DNA from: an uncultured Polaribacter sp. | Lineage (GTDB): Bacteria; Bacteroidota; Bacteroidia; Flavobacteriales; Flavobacteriaceae | Reading direction: 5' to 3' | Assembly: GCF_947496195.1 (NCBI RefSeq) | Contig: NZ_CANMBY010000001.1 | Location: forward strand, 372,001-436,000 | DNA length: 64,000 bases | Shown here: positions 17,331-25,661 of the stretch, piece after piece | Layout: the number at the start of each line of letters is the position of its first letter | How positions within the stretch are numbered: the first letter of the stretch is position 1 | The notes under the pieces: model-generated | Databases searched by the model: none | What the model was told of the DNA's origin: nothing | The model's input: the letters and a program-made list of their open reading frames with translations, nothing else | Position numbers and translations under genes: made by a program

Positions 17331-17346
17331 GTCATTATGTAATGAC
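17331..17346 (+). promoter_or_regulatory. hairpin after the TPP aptamer, possible expression platform
   Basis: GTCATTA-TG-TAATGAC has perfect 7-base arms just past the aptamer. No long T run follows, so it does not look like an intrinsic terminator; control may act on translation start. Further weak AT-only hairpins lie at 17349-17380. Confidence 0.4.
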
Positions 17347-17409
17347 ACTAATTATTCAATAATAATCACAAGAATAATTACCTCTTTTTATTCGTTTTAA
17401 TTTTTTAAA

Positions 17410-19758
17410 ATGAAAAAAATACCCATTTTTTTATTCTTGTTTGCAAGTATACTTGTAAACGCCCAACAGTTTAAACTTTCTGGTAAAGTTGTTGATGAAA
17501 ACAACAATCCTTTGCCTAATGCTAGTCTTGTAATTAAAGAAAATAAACAAGGCACAACAACTAATTTTGAGGGGGAATTTGCTATGACTCTAAGAAAAGG
17601 AAATTACACAATTAGAGTATCTTTTTTAGGATACAAAACAGAAAGTAAAGAAGTATCATTAACAAAAAACACTTTCATTAATTTTGAGTTGTCACCTAAC
17701 GAAACTTTATTAGATGAAGTTTTAGTATCTGCAGTTCGTGTAAATGCAGATATTCCTGTAACGTTTTCTAACTTATCTAAAAAAGAGATTGCAAAACGTA
17801 ATTTAGGTCAAGACATCCCTATTTTAATGAACTATTTACCAAACGTTATATCATCTTCTGATGCAGGAGCAGGAGTTGGGTATACGTATATGAATGTTCG
17901 TGGTTCTAATAGTGAACGTATTAATGTTACCATAAATGGTATTCCTTATAATGATGCAGAAAGTCAAGGTACATTTTGGGTGAATTTAGGAGACTTTGCT
18001 TCTTCTACTCAAAACTTGCAATTACAAAGAGGTGTAGGAACATCTACAAATGGTTCTGGAGCTTTTGGTGCCAGTTTAAACATCTTAACAGATGCAGTTT
18101 CTGAAGAAGCTTATGGTGAAATACAAAACTCTTTTGGTTCTTTTGACACCAGAAAACACACTGTAAAATTTAGTACTGGTAAATTAAATGAGCATTTTGA
18201 AATTGCAGGACGTTTTTCTAATATTTATTCAGATGGTTATATAGACAGAGCTTTTGCAGACTTAAAATCATATTTTTTACAAGGATCTTATACAGACGAA
18301 AATACCTTAATTAAAGCAATTACTTTTGGAGGAACTGAAAGAACTTACCAAGCTTGGTTTGGATTAGATGCTACTCAGTTAGAACAAGACAGAAGACAAA
18401 ATCCATATACGTATAAAAATGAAGTAGATGATTACAAACAAGATCACTATCAATTGCATTGGAATGAAAAATGGACAGACAAATGGTCTACAAATTTAGG
18501 ATTAAATTACACAAAAGGTGCTGGATTCTTTGAGCAGTTTAAAGAGGATGAATCTGCTGCTGATTTTAATAATTTAATTGTTGATGGCACAGATGTAATT
18601 GTAAGACGTTGGTTAGATAATGATTATTATGTATTTAATTTTAATGCAAATTATAAAACAGACAAGATTAATTTAATTACAGGAATCTCTTATTCTAACT
18701 ATACAGGAGATCATTTTGGAGAAGTAATTTGGGGAGAAGATTTAGCCCCAAATGTATCTATAAGAGACCGTTATTATTTTTCTGACGCAACTAAAAATGA
18801 CTTTTCTGTTTTTGCAAAAGCAAATTTTGATATTTCAGAAAAACTATCTGGTTATTTAGATTTACAAGGTAGGTTTGTAAGTTACAAAACTCAAGGTTTA
18901 ACTTCTGATAGAGCACCCATAGATGTTGATACTAACTTCGATTTCTTTAATCCTAAATTTGGTTTTACATATACTTTAAATCAAAATAATAATTTATATG
19001 CTTCTTTTGCAGTGGCAAATAGAGAACCAAATAGAAATGATTTTGAAGGAGGTGTTTCTACTGCAGAAACTTTATTCGATTATGAATTGGGTTGGCGTTT
19101 ACAAAAAGAAAACATTAAATTAAATACTAATATTTATTATATGGATTATGATAATCAATTAGTATTAACAGGTGCTATTGATGATGTTGGCCAACCAGTA
19201 AGAGCAACTTCTGGTAGTAGTTATAGATTAGGTTTAGAAATTGATGCTGATATTACCCTATCTGATAAATTTTCTGTGAGACCTAATGCTGCATTTAGTA
19301 TTAATAAAAACAGAGATTTTTACTTAATAAGAGATGGTAATCAGGTTCCTGTTCTATTAGGAGACACAGATTTATCTTTTTCACCAAGTACTGTTTTAGG
19401 AAACATTTTAACTTATAATGCTACAGAAAACTTACAAATTTCTTTCCTTTCTAAATTTGTTGGAGAACAGTTTATGAGTAATTTTAGTAGTGCAATTTCT
19501 ACTAATGATGTTTTAGATAGTTACTTTACAAGCGATTTAAATATTGTGTATCAAATTAATACAAATAAAATTTTTAAATCAATTACCCTAACTGCTTTGG
19601 TTAACAATATTTTTAATACAGAGTATGTTGATAGAGGATACTATTACATTTTTGATGATACTTGGTCTAATCCTGGAGTTACAAGAACTGTTGATGGTGC
19701 AGGATATTATCCGCAAGCAACAAGAAATTTCTTAATAGGAGCAACTTTAAGATTTTAA
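17410..19758 (+). CDS. TonB-dependent receptor, predicted thiamine uptake
   Basis: The 782-residue outer-membrane protein starts with a signal peptide (MKKIPIFLFLFASILVNAQ), then a carboxypeptidase-like regulatory domain (about 22-105: GKVVDENNNPLPNASL, GTTTNFEGEF), a plug domain (about 115-230: LNVRGSNSERINVTINGIPYND) and a 22-strand barrel ending in the typical terminal Phe (NFLIGATLRF). The TPP riboswitch in its leader points to thiamine or a thiamine compound as substrate. Receptors under such control are known in Bacteroides (OMthi). A strong bidirectional terminator follows, so it is a single-gene unit. Confidence 0.92.
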   Translation: MKKIPIFLFLFASILVNAQQFKLSGKVVDENNNPLPNASLVIKENKQGTTTNFEGEFAMTLRKGNYTIRVSFLGYKTESKEVSLTKNTFINFELSPNETLLDEVLVSAVRVNADIPVTFSNLSKKEIAKRNLGQDIPILMNYLPNVISSSDAGAGVGYTYMNVRGSNSERINVTINGIPYNDAESQGTFWVNLGDFASSTQNLQLQRGVGTSTNGSGAFGASLNILTDAVSEEAYGEIQNSFGSFDTRKHTVKFSTGKLNEHFEIAGRFSNIYSDGYIDRAFADLKSYFLQGSYTDENTLIKAITFGGTERTYQAWFGLDATQLEQDRRQNPYTYKNEVDDYKQDHYQLHWNEKWTDKWSTNLGLNYTKGAGFFEQFKEDESAADFNNLIVDGTDVIVRRWLDNDYYVFNFNANYKTDKINLITGISYSNYTGDHFGEVIWGEDLAPNVSIRDRYYFSDATKNDFSVFAKANFDISEKLSGYLDLQGRFVSYKTQGLTSDRAPIDVDTNFDFFNPKFGFTYTLNQNNNLYASFAVANREPNRNDFEGGVSTAETLFDYELGWRLQKENIKLNTNIYYMDYDNQLVLTGAIDDVGQPVRATSGSSYRLGLEIDADITLSDKFSVRPNAAFSINKNRDFYLIRDGNQVPVLLGDTDLSFSPSTVLGNILTYNATENLQISFLSKFVGEQFMSNFSSAISTNDVLDSYFTSDLNIVYQINTNKIFKSITLTALVNNIFNTEYVDRGYYYIFDDTWSNPGVTRTVDGAGYYPQATRNFLIGATLRF

Positions 19759-19762
19759 AACA

Positions 19763-19791
19763 AAAAAGGGGAGCAAATTGCTCCCCTTTTT
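19763..19791. terminator. bidirectional rho-independent terminator
   Basis: AAAAGGGGAGCAA and its complement TTGCTCCCCTTTT form a strong stem with A and T runs on either side, between the ends of the receptor gene and the converging lipoprotein gene. Confidence 0.93.
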
Positions 19792-19808
19792 ATATATTAA
19801 ATAATCTT

Positions 19809-20285
19809 TTAAGATATTTTCTCTTCTACAGTTTCTTTTAATACTTCTCTTAAATCGTCAAATTCGTTTGAAAGATTTTCCCAATTTTTTCTAATTTTTG
19901 TTGTAGATGAATATCTTTGATCTACTAGAATTGAAAATTTTTCTTTTATCTCTTCTATCTCTTTTAAAGCTTTATCAGTTTTTAACCAATCTGGTATACT
20001 TTCATCCATTTCTAAAATAGATTCACTTAACAAGTTCATTCTTGTAATTGAGGTATTAAAATCTAAGCTTTCAATTTCGTGTAATCTTATGTTCGAAATA
20101 TTAAAATCATTCCAATTACTAAAAGAATAAGTTCCATAGTAATCTTTTTTAACTAGTAAACTTTTATCGTTTTTTAAATCTATTACATCAATATTATCAT
20201 TATCTGTAAAGTTATCTTCTTTTCTTAGATTACAAGAAATCATTGTTATTAAAACTATCATCAATATAAATTTTATCATTTTCAT
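19809..20285 (-). CDS. lipoprotein of unknown function
   Basis: The 158-residue product has a lipoprotein signal (MKMIKFILMIVLITMISCN, lipidated Cys in ISC); the second Met is an alternative start. The mature part is acidic and mostly helical, with ILEMDESIPDWLKTDKALKE and a final helical stretch LREVLKETVEEKIS. No family is recognised. It is transcribed alone and shares a terminator with the TonB receptor. Confidence 0.65.
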   Translation of the reverse strand: MKMIKFILMIVLITMISCNLRKEDNFTDNDNIDVIDLKNDKSLLVKKDYYGTYSFSNWNDFNISNIRLHEIESLDFNTSITRMNLLSESILEMDESIPDWLKTDKALKEIEEIKEKFSILVDQRYSSTTKIRKNWENLSNEFDDLREVLKETVEEKIS

Positions 20286-20427
20286 TATTCCTGCTTTTAG
20301 TGTGTAATATAAAAATACAATTATAAATTACTCTTTTTTGACGCTTAAACATCAAATCTTAACTCATACAAAAACTTATAAAAAATGACAAAATTGAGCT
20401 CATTTTAATAGTTTTTTGAATAAATAT

Positions 20428-20468
20428 GGTTATTTTTTAGCAAAAATGGGTTATTTTTTGTAATTTCG
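20428..20468 (+). promoter_or_regulatory. rpoD-side promoter region with direct repeat
   Basis: The 11-mer GGTTATTTTTT occurs at 20428-20438 and 20449-20459, exactly 21 bases (two helical turns) apart. TAATTTCG (20461-20468) directly follows and resembles the -7 element TAnnTTTG with one mismatch. The first ATG of the 34-residue ORF comes only six bases later. Within the 391-base gap 20286-20676, nothing recognisable was seen in 20286-20427. Confidence 0.35.
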
Positions 20469-20474
20469 CATTCG

Positions 20475-20579
20475 ATGAAAAATTCTTCAATTTATCAAAA
20501 AAGAAATATGAGAATCTATAATTTTGAATTCTCTGTTTTCAAAAACCAGTCAGATAAATTTATACCACCAGCTTTCTAG
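20475..20579 (+). CDS. 34-residue small ORF in the rpoD leader
   Basis: An ATG at 20475, with a second in-frame ATG at 20508, opens a frame ending at TAG 20577-20579. The peptide has an aromatic-rich centre (RIYNFEFSVFKNQSDKF) and ends in IPPAF; a double proline just before a stop codon is a feature of some stalling leader peptides. It could be a real small protein, a regulatory leader peptide for the downstream genes, or chance. The favourable points are two in-frame ATGs and a promoter-like element directly upstream. Confidence 0.35.
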   Translation: MKNSSIYQKRNMRIYNFEFSVFKNQSDKFIPPAF

Positions 20580-20644
20580 TTGATATTACAGTAATCTACT
20601 TCTGTAAAAGAATTTCTACATTTTAAAATAATAATGAAATGATA

Positions 20645-20669
20645 AGAACATACCTATGAGTTATGTTCT
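20645..20669 (+). promoter_or_regulatory. hairpin before the 65-residue ORF
   Basis: AGAACATA (20645-20652) and TATGTTCT (20662-20669) are perfect complements around a 9-base loop, seven bases ahead of the ATG at 20677. It could affect initiation at that start; no T run follows. Confidence 0.35.
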
Positions 20670-20676
20670 AAAATAA

Positions 20677-20874
20677 ATGATGATGAAAATAATTGAATTT
20701 AAAAGACAAACTAAAAACAAAAAATATTATTCTCAAAAAATGGGAATGCTAAATACAAAAGTAACTTCTATTAAAAAGTATGTTTTAGGTATACCAGTAA
20801 AAACATTACATACTTATAGAGAAACGTATTATGGTCAAATAAAAAACTGTGAAGACTGTAAATTATATGCTTAA
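20677..20874 (+). CDS. 65-residue basic protein upstream of rpoD, unknown
   Basis: The ORF starts with three Met codons and encodes a basic peptide with YSQKMGMLNTKVTSIKKYV, LGIPVKTLHTYRETYYGQ and a C-terminal CEDCKLYA. The CxxC pair near the end could bind a metal. I recognise no family. It ends 27 bases before rpoD on the same strand with no terminator between them, so it is probably co-transcribed with the sigma factor. Confidence 0.55.
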   Translation: MMMKIIEFKRQTKNKKYYSQKMGMLNTKVTSIKKYVLGIPVKTLHTYRETYYGQIKNCEDCKLYA

Positions 20875-20901
20875 AATAATTCTTTAAAACCTGCAAAATA
20901 T

Positions 20902-21765
20902 ATGAGACAACTTAAAATTACAAAACAAGTAACCAACAGAGATACTAAATCTTTAGAAAAATACTTTCAAGAAGTAAGTAAAATAGATTTAATTACAGCA
21001 GATGAAGAAGTTGAATTGGCTGTTAGAATTAAAGCTGGAGATAAAAGAGCTTTAGATAAATTGGTGAAAGCAAATTTACGTTTTGTAGTTTCTGTTGCTA
21101 AACAATATCAAAATCAAGGATTAAAATTATCAGATTTAATAAATGAAGGTAATTTAGGCTTAGTAAAAGCTGCCAAACGTTTTGATGAAACAAGAGGTTT
21201 TAAATTTATTTCTTATGCTGTTTGGTGGATTCGTCAATCTATTTTACAAGCGCTTGCAGAACAATCTAGAATTGTACGTTTACCATTAAATAAAATTGGC
21301 TCTATAAGTAAAATTAACAAAGTTTATGCAAGGTTAGAACAACAAAACGAACGTGTACCCACTTATGTAGAAATAGCAAATGAGTTAGATACTACTGTTA
21401 GAGATGTTAAAACTAGTATGAAGAATTCAGGTAGACATTTATCTATGGATGCCCCTTTTAAAGAAGGTGAAGATTCTAATCTTTATAATGTTTTACAGTC
21501 TAATGAAACACCAACACCAGATAGTGAAATGATTAAAAATGGTTTAAAGATTGAGATTGATAGAGCTTTACAATCTTTAAGCTATAAAGAAGCCAAAGTA
21601 ATTAAAATGTTTTATGGTATAGGTAGAAAAACTTCTTGTTCTTTAGCTGAAATTGGTGAAGAATTCGATTTAACAAGAGAACGTGTTAGACAAGTGAAAC
21701 AAAGAGCTATAAGACGATTACAGTCTAAATCTAGAAATCAAGTTTTAAAATATTATTTAGGATAA
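20902..21765 (+). CDS. rpoD: primary sigma factor RpoD/SigA
   Basis: The 287-residue protein is the short Bacteroidota sigma-70: region 1.2 ([20 protein letters not shown]), region 2 with the promoter-melting [22 protein letters not shown], region 3 ([14 protein letters not shown]) and region 4 with the helix-turn-helix [20 protein letters not shown]. Region 1.1 is absent, as is usual in the phylum. It directs RNA polymerase to promoters of the type TTG-N17-23-TAnnTTTG, several of which occur in this window. A strong terminator follows. Two small ORFs lie in its upstream region. Confidence 0.96.
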   Translation: MRQLKITKQVTNRDTKSLEKYFQEVSKIDLITADEEVELAVRIKAGDKRALDKLVKANLRFVVSVAKQYQNQGLKLSDLINEGNLGLVKAAKRFDETRGFKFISYAVWWIRQSILQALAEQSRIVRLPLNKIGSISKINKVYARLEQQNERVPTYVEIANELDTTVRDVKTSMKNSGRHLSMDAPFKEGEDSNLYNVLQSNETPTPDSEMIKNGLKIEIDRALQSLSYKEAKVIKMFYGIGRKTSCSLAEIGEEFDLTRERVRQVKQRAIRRLQSKSRNQVLKYYLG

Positions 21766-21770
21766 ACTAA

Positions 21771-21802
21771 AAAAAAGCAGCTATTAAATAGCTGCTTTTT
21801 TT
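21771..21802. terminator. bidirectional rho-independent terminator
   Basis: AAAAAAGCAGCTATT-AAA-TAGCTGCTTTTTT gives a strong stem serving rpoD on the forward strand and the HMA gene on the reverse strand. Its right edge overlaps the HMA stop codon. Confidence 0.92.
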
Positions 21803-22067
21803 AGTTATCAATTTTACCAACTGCACAACTAACAAAAGATTTTGCTTTGTGCAATACTGTATTTTTATCACCAATTTCTGGGTAACCCAATTTAGATAAT
21901 TTAATTTTAACCTCTTCTAAATTATTTTTGGTGCTTGTAATACTAACTGAAGATTCTTCTAAATTTACATCTACGTTTTCAACACCATCTATTGCTAAAA
22001 TTCCTTTTTTAATTGTAGCAGCACATCCACCACATTTTAAATTTTCTATTTGTAATGTAGTTTTCAT
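21801..22067 (-). CDS. heavy-metal-associated (HMA) domain protein
   Basis: I start at ATG 22067 (MKTTLQIENLKCGGCAATI), giving 88 residues; an upstream start would overlap the previous gene. The metal-binding motif is in KCGGCAA, and the rest follows the ferredoxin-like HMA pattern (GILAIDGVENVDVNLEESSVSI). Such proteins carry copper(I) or zinc. A third Cys lies in the tail (FVSCAVGK). It is the last gene of the sulfur cluster, five bases after the rhodanese lipoprotein gene, which may point to thiolate metals or sulfur stress. Confidence 0.87.
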   Translation of the reverse strand: MKTTLQIENLKCGGCAATIKKGILAIDGVENVDVNLEESSVSITSTKNNLEEVKIKLSKLGYPEIGDKNTVLHKAKSFVSCAVGKIDN

Positions 22068-22072
22068 AATAT

Positions 22073-22438
22073 TTAGTTTTCTTTTATCCATTGGCTATAA
22101 CCACCAATAACATTTACAACTTTAAACCCTTTATTTTTTAGTAAAATAGCGGCTTTACCACTTCTGTTTCCACTTCTACAATATAAATATACAGGTTTGT
22201 TTTTATCTAATTTATTTACTGCTTTTTCAGTGAAATCTTTATCAAAATAATTTACAAATAGTGCTTTTTCTATAGCACCATTTTTAACTTCTTCTGGTGT
22301 TCTTACATCTAATAATTGTATATCTTTTTTTAATAAATCTTTTAACTCTAAAGTAGTAATAGAATTTATTTCATTATTCAGAGAATTACAATTAACAAAT
22401 AATAAAAAAGTTAAAAAGAAACAAAAAACAGTTTTCAT
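22073..22438 (-). CDS. rhodanese-domain lipoprotein
   Basis: The 121-residue protein has a lipoprotein signal (MKTVFCFFLTFLLFVNCN, lipidated Cys in VNC) and one rhodanese domain with LLDVRTPEE and the active-site loop CRSGNRSG (Cys87). Rhodaneses carry sulfane sulfur as a Cys persulfide; lipidation places this one outside the cytoplasm. It follows the CstB-like gene by four bases, so both are in one operon handling reactive sulfur. Confidence 0.88.
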   Translation of the reverse strand: MKTVFCFFLTFLLFVNCNSLNNEINSITTLELKDLLKKDIQLLDVRTPEEVKNGAIEKALFVNYFDKDFTEKAVNKLDKNKPVYLYCRSGNRSGKAAILLKNKGFKVVNVIGGYSQWIKEN

Positions 22439-22442
22439 CTTT

Positions 22443-23849
22443 TTATTTTAAGGTTGATGGGCAAACTGCTTTAGTTCTTTTAATACCCGTTTTTTTAATT
22501 GCTCCATAACCTCCAGCAACATCAATAACATTATGAAATCCTCTTGCTTTTAAAATTGATGCAGCTATAACAGATCTGTAACCACCTGCACAATGCACAT
22601 AAAAGTCTTTGCTTTTTGGGAATTCTGTTATGTGATCATTTAAAAAGTCTAAAGGTGTATTAGTTGCAATTTCAATATGTTCGCTTGTAAATTCACCTGG
22701 TTTTCTAACATCAAAAACTAAGGCATCTTCATTTATTTTTTCTTCTAGAGTTTGTGCAGAAACTGATTCTAAAGTATCTATTTCTTTCCCTGAACTTTTC
22801 CAAGCTTCGAAACTACCTTCTAAATAGCCTAGTACATTATCAAAACCAACTCTAGATAATCTTGTTATGGTATGTTCTTCTTTTCCTTCTGGAGTAACTA
22901 ACAAAATAGGTTGTTTAATATCTTTAATTAATGCTCCAACCCAAGGCGCAAAAGTACCTCCTAATCCAATAAATATAGATTGAGGTATAAAGCCTTTAAT
23001 GAATTCTGATTGATGACGTACATCTAAAATAACAGCCTCTGTTTCATTTGCTAATAATTCGAACTCTTTTGGAGAAAGTGGTTTAGTGCTTTGTTTTATA
23101 ACATCTACCACATCTTGATATCCTTCTTTATTTAATTTTACATTTAAAGGGAAATAAGCAGGAGGAGGCAATAAACCATCTGTCACTTCTTTTATGAATT
23201 CTTCTTTGGTCATATTAGCTCTTAAAGCATAATTTGTTTCTTTTTGATTACCAATTGTACCTACAGTTTCTTTACTTAAATTTTTACCACAAGCAGAACC
23301 AGCACCATGAGCAGGATAAACAATTACATCGTCTGCTAAAGGCATTATTTTAGTTCGTAAACTATCAAATAAAAAACCTGCTAAATCTTCTTGAGTTAGG
23401 TCTCCTTTTTGTGCTAAATCCGGTCTACCAACATCACCTAAAAATAAAGTGTCTCCACTAAAAAGTGCATGATCTTTTCCTTTTTCATCTTTTAACAAGT
23501 AACAAGTACTTTCCATAGTATGACCTGGAGTATGTAGAACTTTAATAGTAATATTACCAACATTAAAAACTTGATTGTCTTCTGCAATAAGAGCATCAAA
23601 ATTAGTTTTAGCTGTTGGCCCATAAACAATTTTAGCTCCTGTTTTTTCAGCTAAAGTAACATGACCACTAACAAAGTCTGCATGAAAATGGGTTTCGAAG
23701 ATGTACTTAACTTTTGCATTATTCTTTTCTGCTTTATCAATATAATCTTGTACTTCTCTTAAAGGATCTATTATAGCAACTTCTCCATTACTTTCTATAT
23801 AATAAGCTCCTTGTGCTAAACAACCTGTATAAATCTGTTCTATAACCAT
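22443..23849 (-). CDS. CstB-like persulfide dioxygenase-rhodanese
   Basis: The 468-residue protein has three domains: a metallo-beta-lactamase fold (1 to about 235) with His54, His56 and Asp58 in THFHADF, TPGHTMEST and SGDTLFLGDVGRPD; a middle rhodanese-like domain (about 255-350) without a catalytic Cys; and a C-terminal active rhodanese (about 365-465) with Cys420 in CAGGYRS. This order matches CstB of Staphylococcus aureus, an iron enzyme that oxidises persulfides and forms thiosulfate. It sits between the SulP transporter and a rhodanese lipoprotein. A CstR-type repressor is not visible here. Confidence 0.88.
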   Translation of the reverse strand: MVIEQIYTGCLAQGAYYIESNGEVAIIDPLREVQDYIDKAEKNNAKVKYIFETHFHADFVSGHVTLAEKTGAKIVYGPTAKTNFDALIAEDNQVFNVGNITIKVLHTPGHTMESTCYLLKDEKGKDHALFSGDTLFLGDVGRPDLAQKGDLTQEDLAGFLFDSLRTKIMPLADDVIVYPAHGAGSACGKNLSKETVGTIGNQKETNYALRANMTKEEFIKEVTDGLLPPPAYFPLNVKLNKEGYQDVVDVIKQSTKPLSPKEFELLANETEAVILDVRHQSEFIKGFIPQSIFIGLGGTFAPWVGALIKDIKQPILLVTPEGKEEHTITRLSRVGFDNVLGYLEGSFEAWKSSGKEIDTLESVSAQTLEEKINEDALVFDVRKPGEFTSEHIEIATNTPLDFLNDHITEFPKSKDFYVHCAGGYRSVIAASILKARGFHNVIDVAGGYGAIKKTGIKRTKAVCPSTLK

Positions 23850-23918
23850 AATAATATAATTCTAAATATTTAAAATTACCATAAAGCAATACTACTTTAA
23901 ATGATAATTATCATTCTA

Positions 23919-25658
23919 TTAATTTACTTCATCATAATATGCTTGATGAATGTATTTTGCATATTTTTCTTGATGTTTTCTATCTCCAGTTTTGTAAAAT
24001 CTTACTGCCTGATTTGCCCTCATGAAAAAATGGTTCAAATCTATCACCTTAAGTAAGCCTCCTCTAAATAATGAATCTCTAACAGGGCCTTTCACTCCTG
24101 CAAAATAAAATTTAACATCTTTCTTTTGATAAAATTTTATTCGCTCTTTTAGCATTTCTACTCCTGTACTATCTATTCTGTTAATACTTTCTGCATCTAA
24201 TACTATCAATTTTAATGCCTTCCCCTTTTTGGCTGCCATTTCGTCTAAATTGTCTCTAAAATAACTCGCATTTGCATAAAATAATTGAGCATCAAATCGT
24301 AAGACTAAAATATCATCTTCTAAAATAACTTCTTCAAACCTATTTTTATTTCTATAAAAGTTAGAATTTGGTACTTTACCTAGTTCTGTAACATATGGTC
24401 TAGAAGTTCTAAAAATTAGAATTATTAATGATAAACCAACCCCAACTATTATCCCATATTCTATTCCAAAAATTAAAGTAGAAACAAAAGTTGCTATTAA
24501 TAACCAAAAATCTAGATTGTTAGCTTTCCATAAAAAAGTAGCTTCTTTAAAATTTATCAATCCAAAAACTGCTACAATAATAATTGCTGCTAAAACTGTT
24601 TTAGGTAAATGATAAAATAATGGCGTTAAAAAAAGTAAGGTGAAAATTACCATTGCTACAGAAATTAAAGCAGACATTCCTGTTTTACCACCACTTTCTG
24701 CATTAATTGCAGAACGAGAAAAACTTGAAGTTGATGGGTAAGCTTTAAAAAATGAACCAAAAATATTACTCAATCCTAAAGCTATTAATTCTTGATTTGG
24801 TCTAACTCTATATTCGTCTTGTTTTGCTTCTAATGATTTACCTATAGATATTGTTTCTAAATAACCAACCATAACTAAAGTTAATGCAATAGGTAATAAT
24901 TCTCTTATTTGATCTAAATCAAAAACAGGAAAGGAAAAACTTGGCAAACCTGAGGGAATATCTTTAACAACAGCAACGTCTGATAAATTTTTACCAAAGT
25001 ATTTCATTATTAAAATACCTAAAACAACCACAATTAAAGCATTGGGTATTTTCTTATTTATCTTTCTAAAAAAGATAATAATAAAAACAGACACTAAACC
25101 AATTGCAGTAGTATGAAAGTTGAGTGTGCTTATTTGAAGCCAAATATCCATTAATAAATACTGGATTTGATCTGATTGAATAAAATCTACACCTAATAAA
25201 TTACGAAACTGATTTACACCAATAATTAAGGCTACAGCAGATGTAAAACCAGTAATTACAGGTTTAGATAAAAAGTTTACAATAAAACCTAAGCTGAAAA
25301 TTCCTAAAATGAATTGAATAACACCAACCATTAATGCTAAAAGAATAGCAATGGCTATATAACTTTCTGAACCTGCTAAGGCTAGTGTAGAAACACCTGT
25401 TGCAACAATTAAAGAATCCATTGCTACAGGACCAATAGCTACTTGTCTAGACGAGCCAAAAATAGCATACATAACTTGTGGCATCAAAGCACAATACAAA
25501 CCATAAATTGGTGGTAAACCTGCAATTAATGCATAAGCTATGCCTTGTGGAATAAGTATGATGCCAACTGTAATTCCAGCTACTAAATCCCCTTTAAAAA
25601 GTGATTTATTATAGTTGGGTAACCATTCTAAAATAGGTATTACTTTTTTGATATTCAT
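23919..25658 (-). CDS. SulP-family anion transporter with STAS domain
   Basis: ATG 25658 (MNIKKVIPILEWLPNY) gives 579 residues; a TTG one codon upstream is possible. The protein has the SulP signature (GDLVAGITVGIILIPQGIAYA), about 12-14 membrane helices and a C-terminal STAS domain (about 440-550) with the IDSTGVEML motif. SulP carriers move sulfate, bicarbonate or other anions. Next to persulfide-oxidising enzymes, movement of sulfate, sulfite or thiosulfate is a reasonable guess. It starts three bases after the ruvB stop codon. Confidence 0.9.
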   Translation of the reverse strand: MNIKKVIPILEWLPNYNKSLFKGDLVAGITVGIILIPQGIAYALIAGLPPIYGLYCALMPQVMYAIFGSSRQVAIGPVAMDSLIVATGVSTLALAGSESYIAIAILLALMVGVIQFILGIFSLGFIVNFLSKPVITGFTSAVALIIGVNQFRNLLGVDFIQSDQIQYLLMDIWLQISTLNFHTTAIGLVSVFIIIFFRKINKKIPNALIVVVLGILIMKYFGKNLSDVAVVKDIPSGLPSFSFPVFDLDQIRELLPIALTLVMVGYLETISIGKSLEAKQDEYRVRPNQELIALGLSNIFGSFFKAYPSTSSFSRSAINAESGGKTGMSALISVAMVIFTLLFLTPLFYHLPKTVLAAIIIVAVFGLINFKEATFLWKANNLDFWLLIATFVSTLIFGIEYGIIVGVGLSLIILIFRTSRPYVTELGKVPNSNFYRNKNRFEEVILEDDILVLRFDAQLFYANASYFRDNLDEMAAKKGKALKLIVLDAESINRIDSTGVEMLKERIKFYQKKDVKFYFAGVKGPVRDSLFRGGLLKVIDLNHFFMRANQAVRFYKTGDRKHQEKYAKYIHQAYYDEVN

Positions 25659-25661
25659 CAA

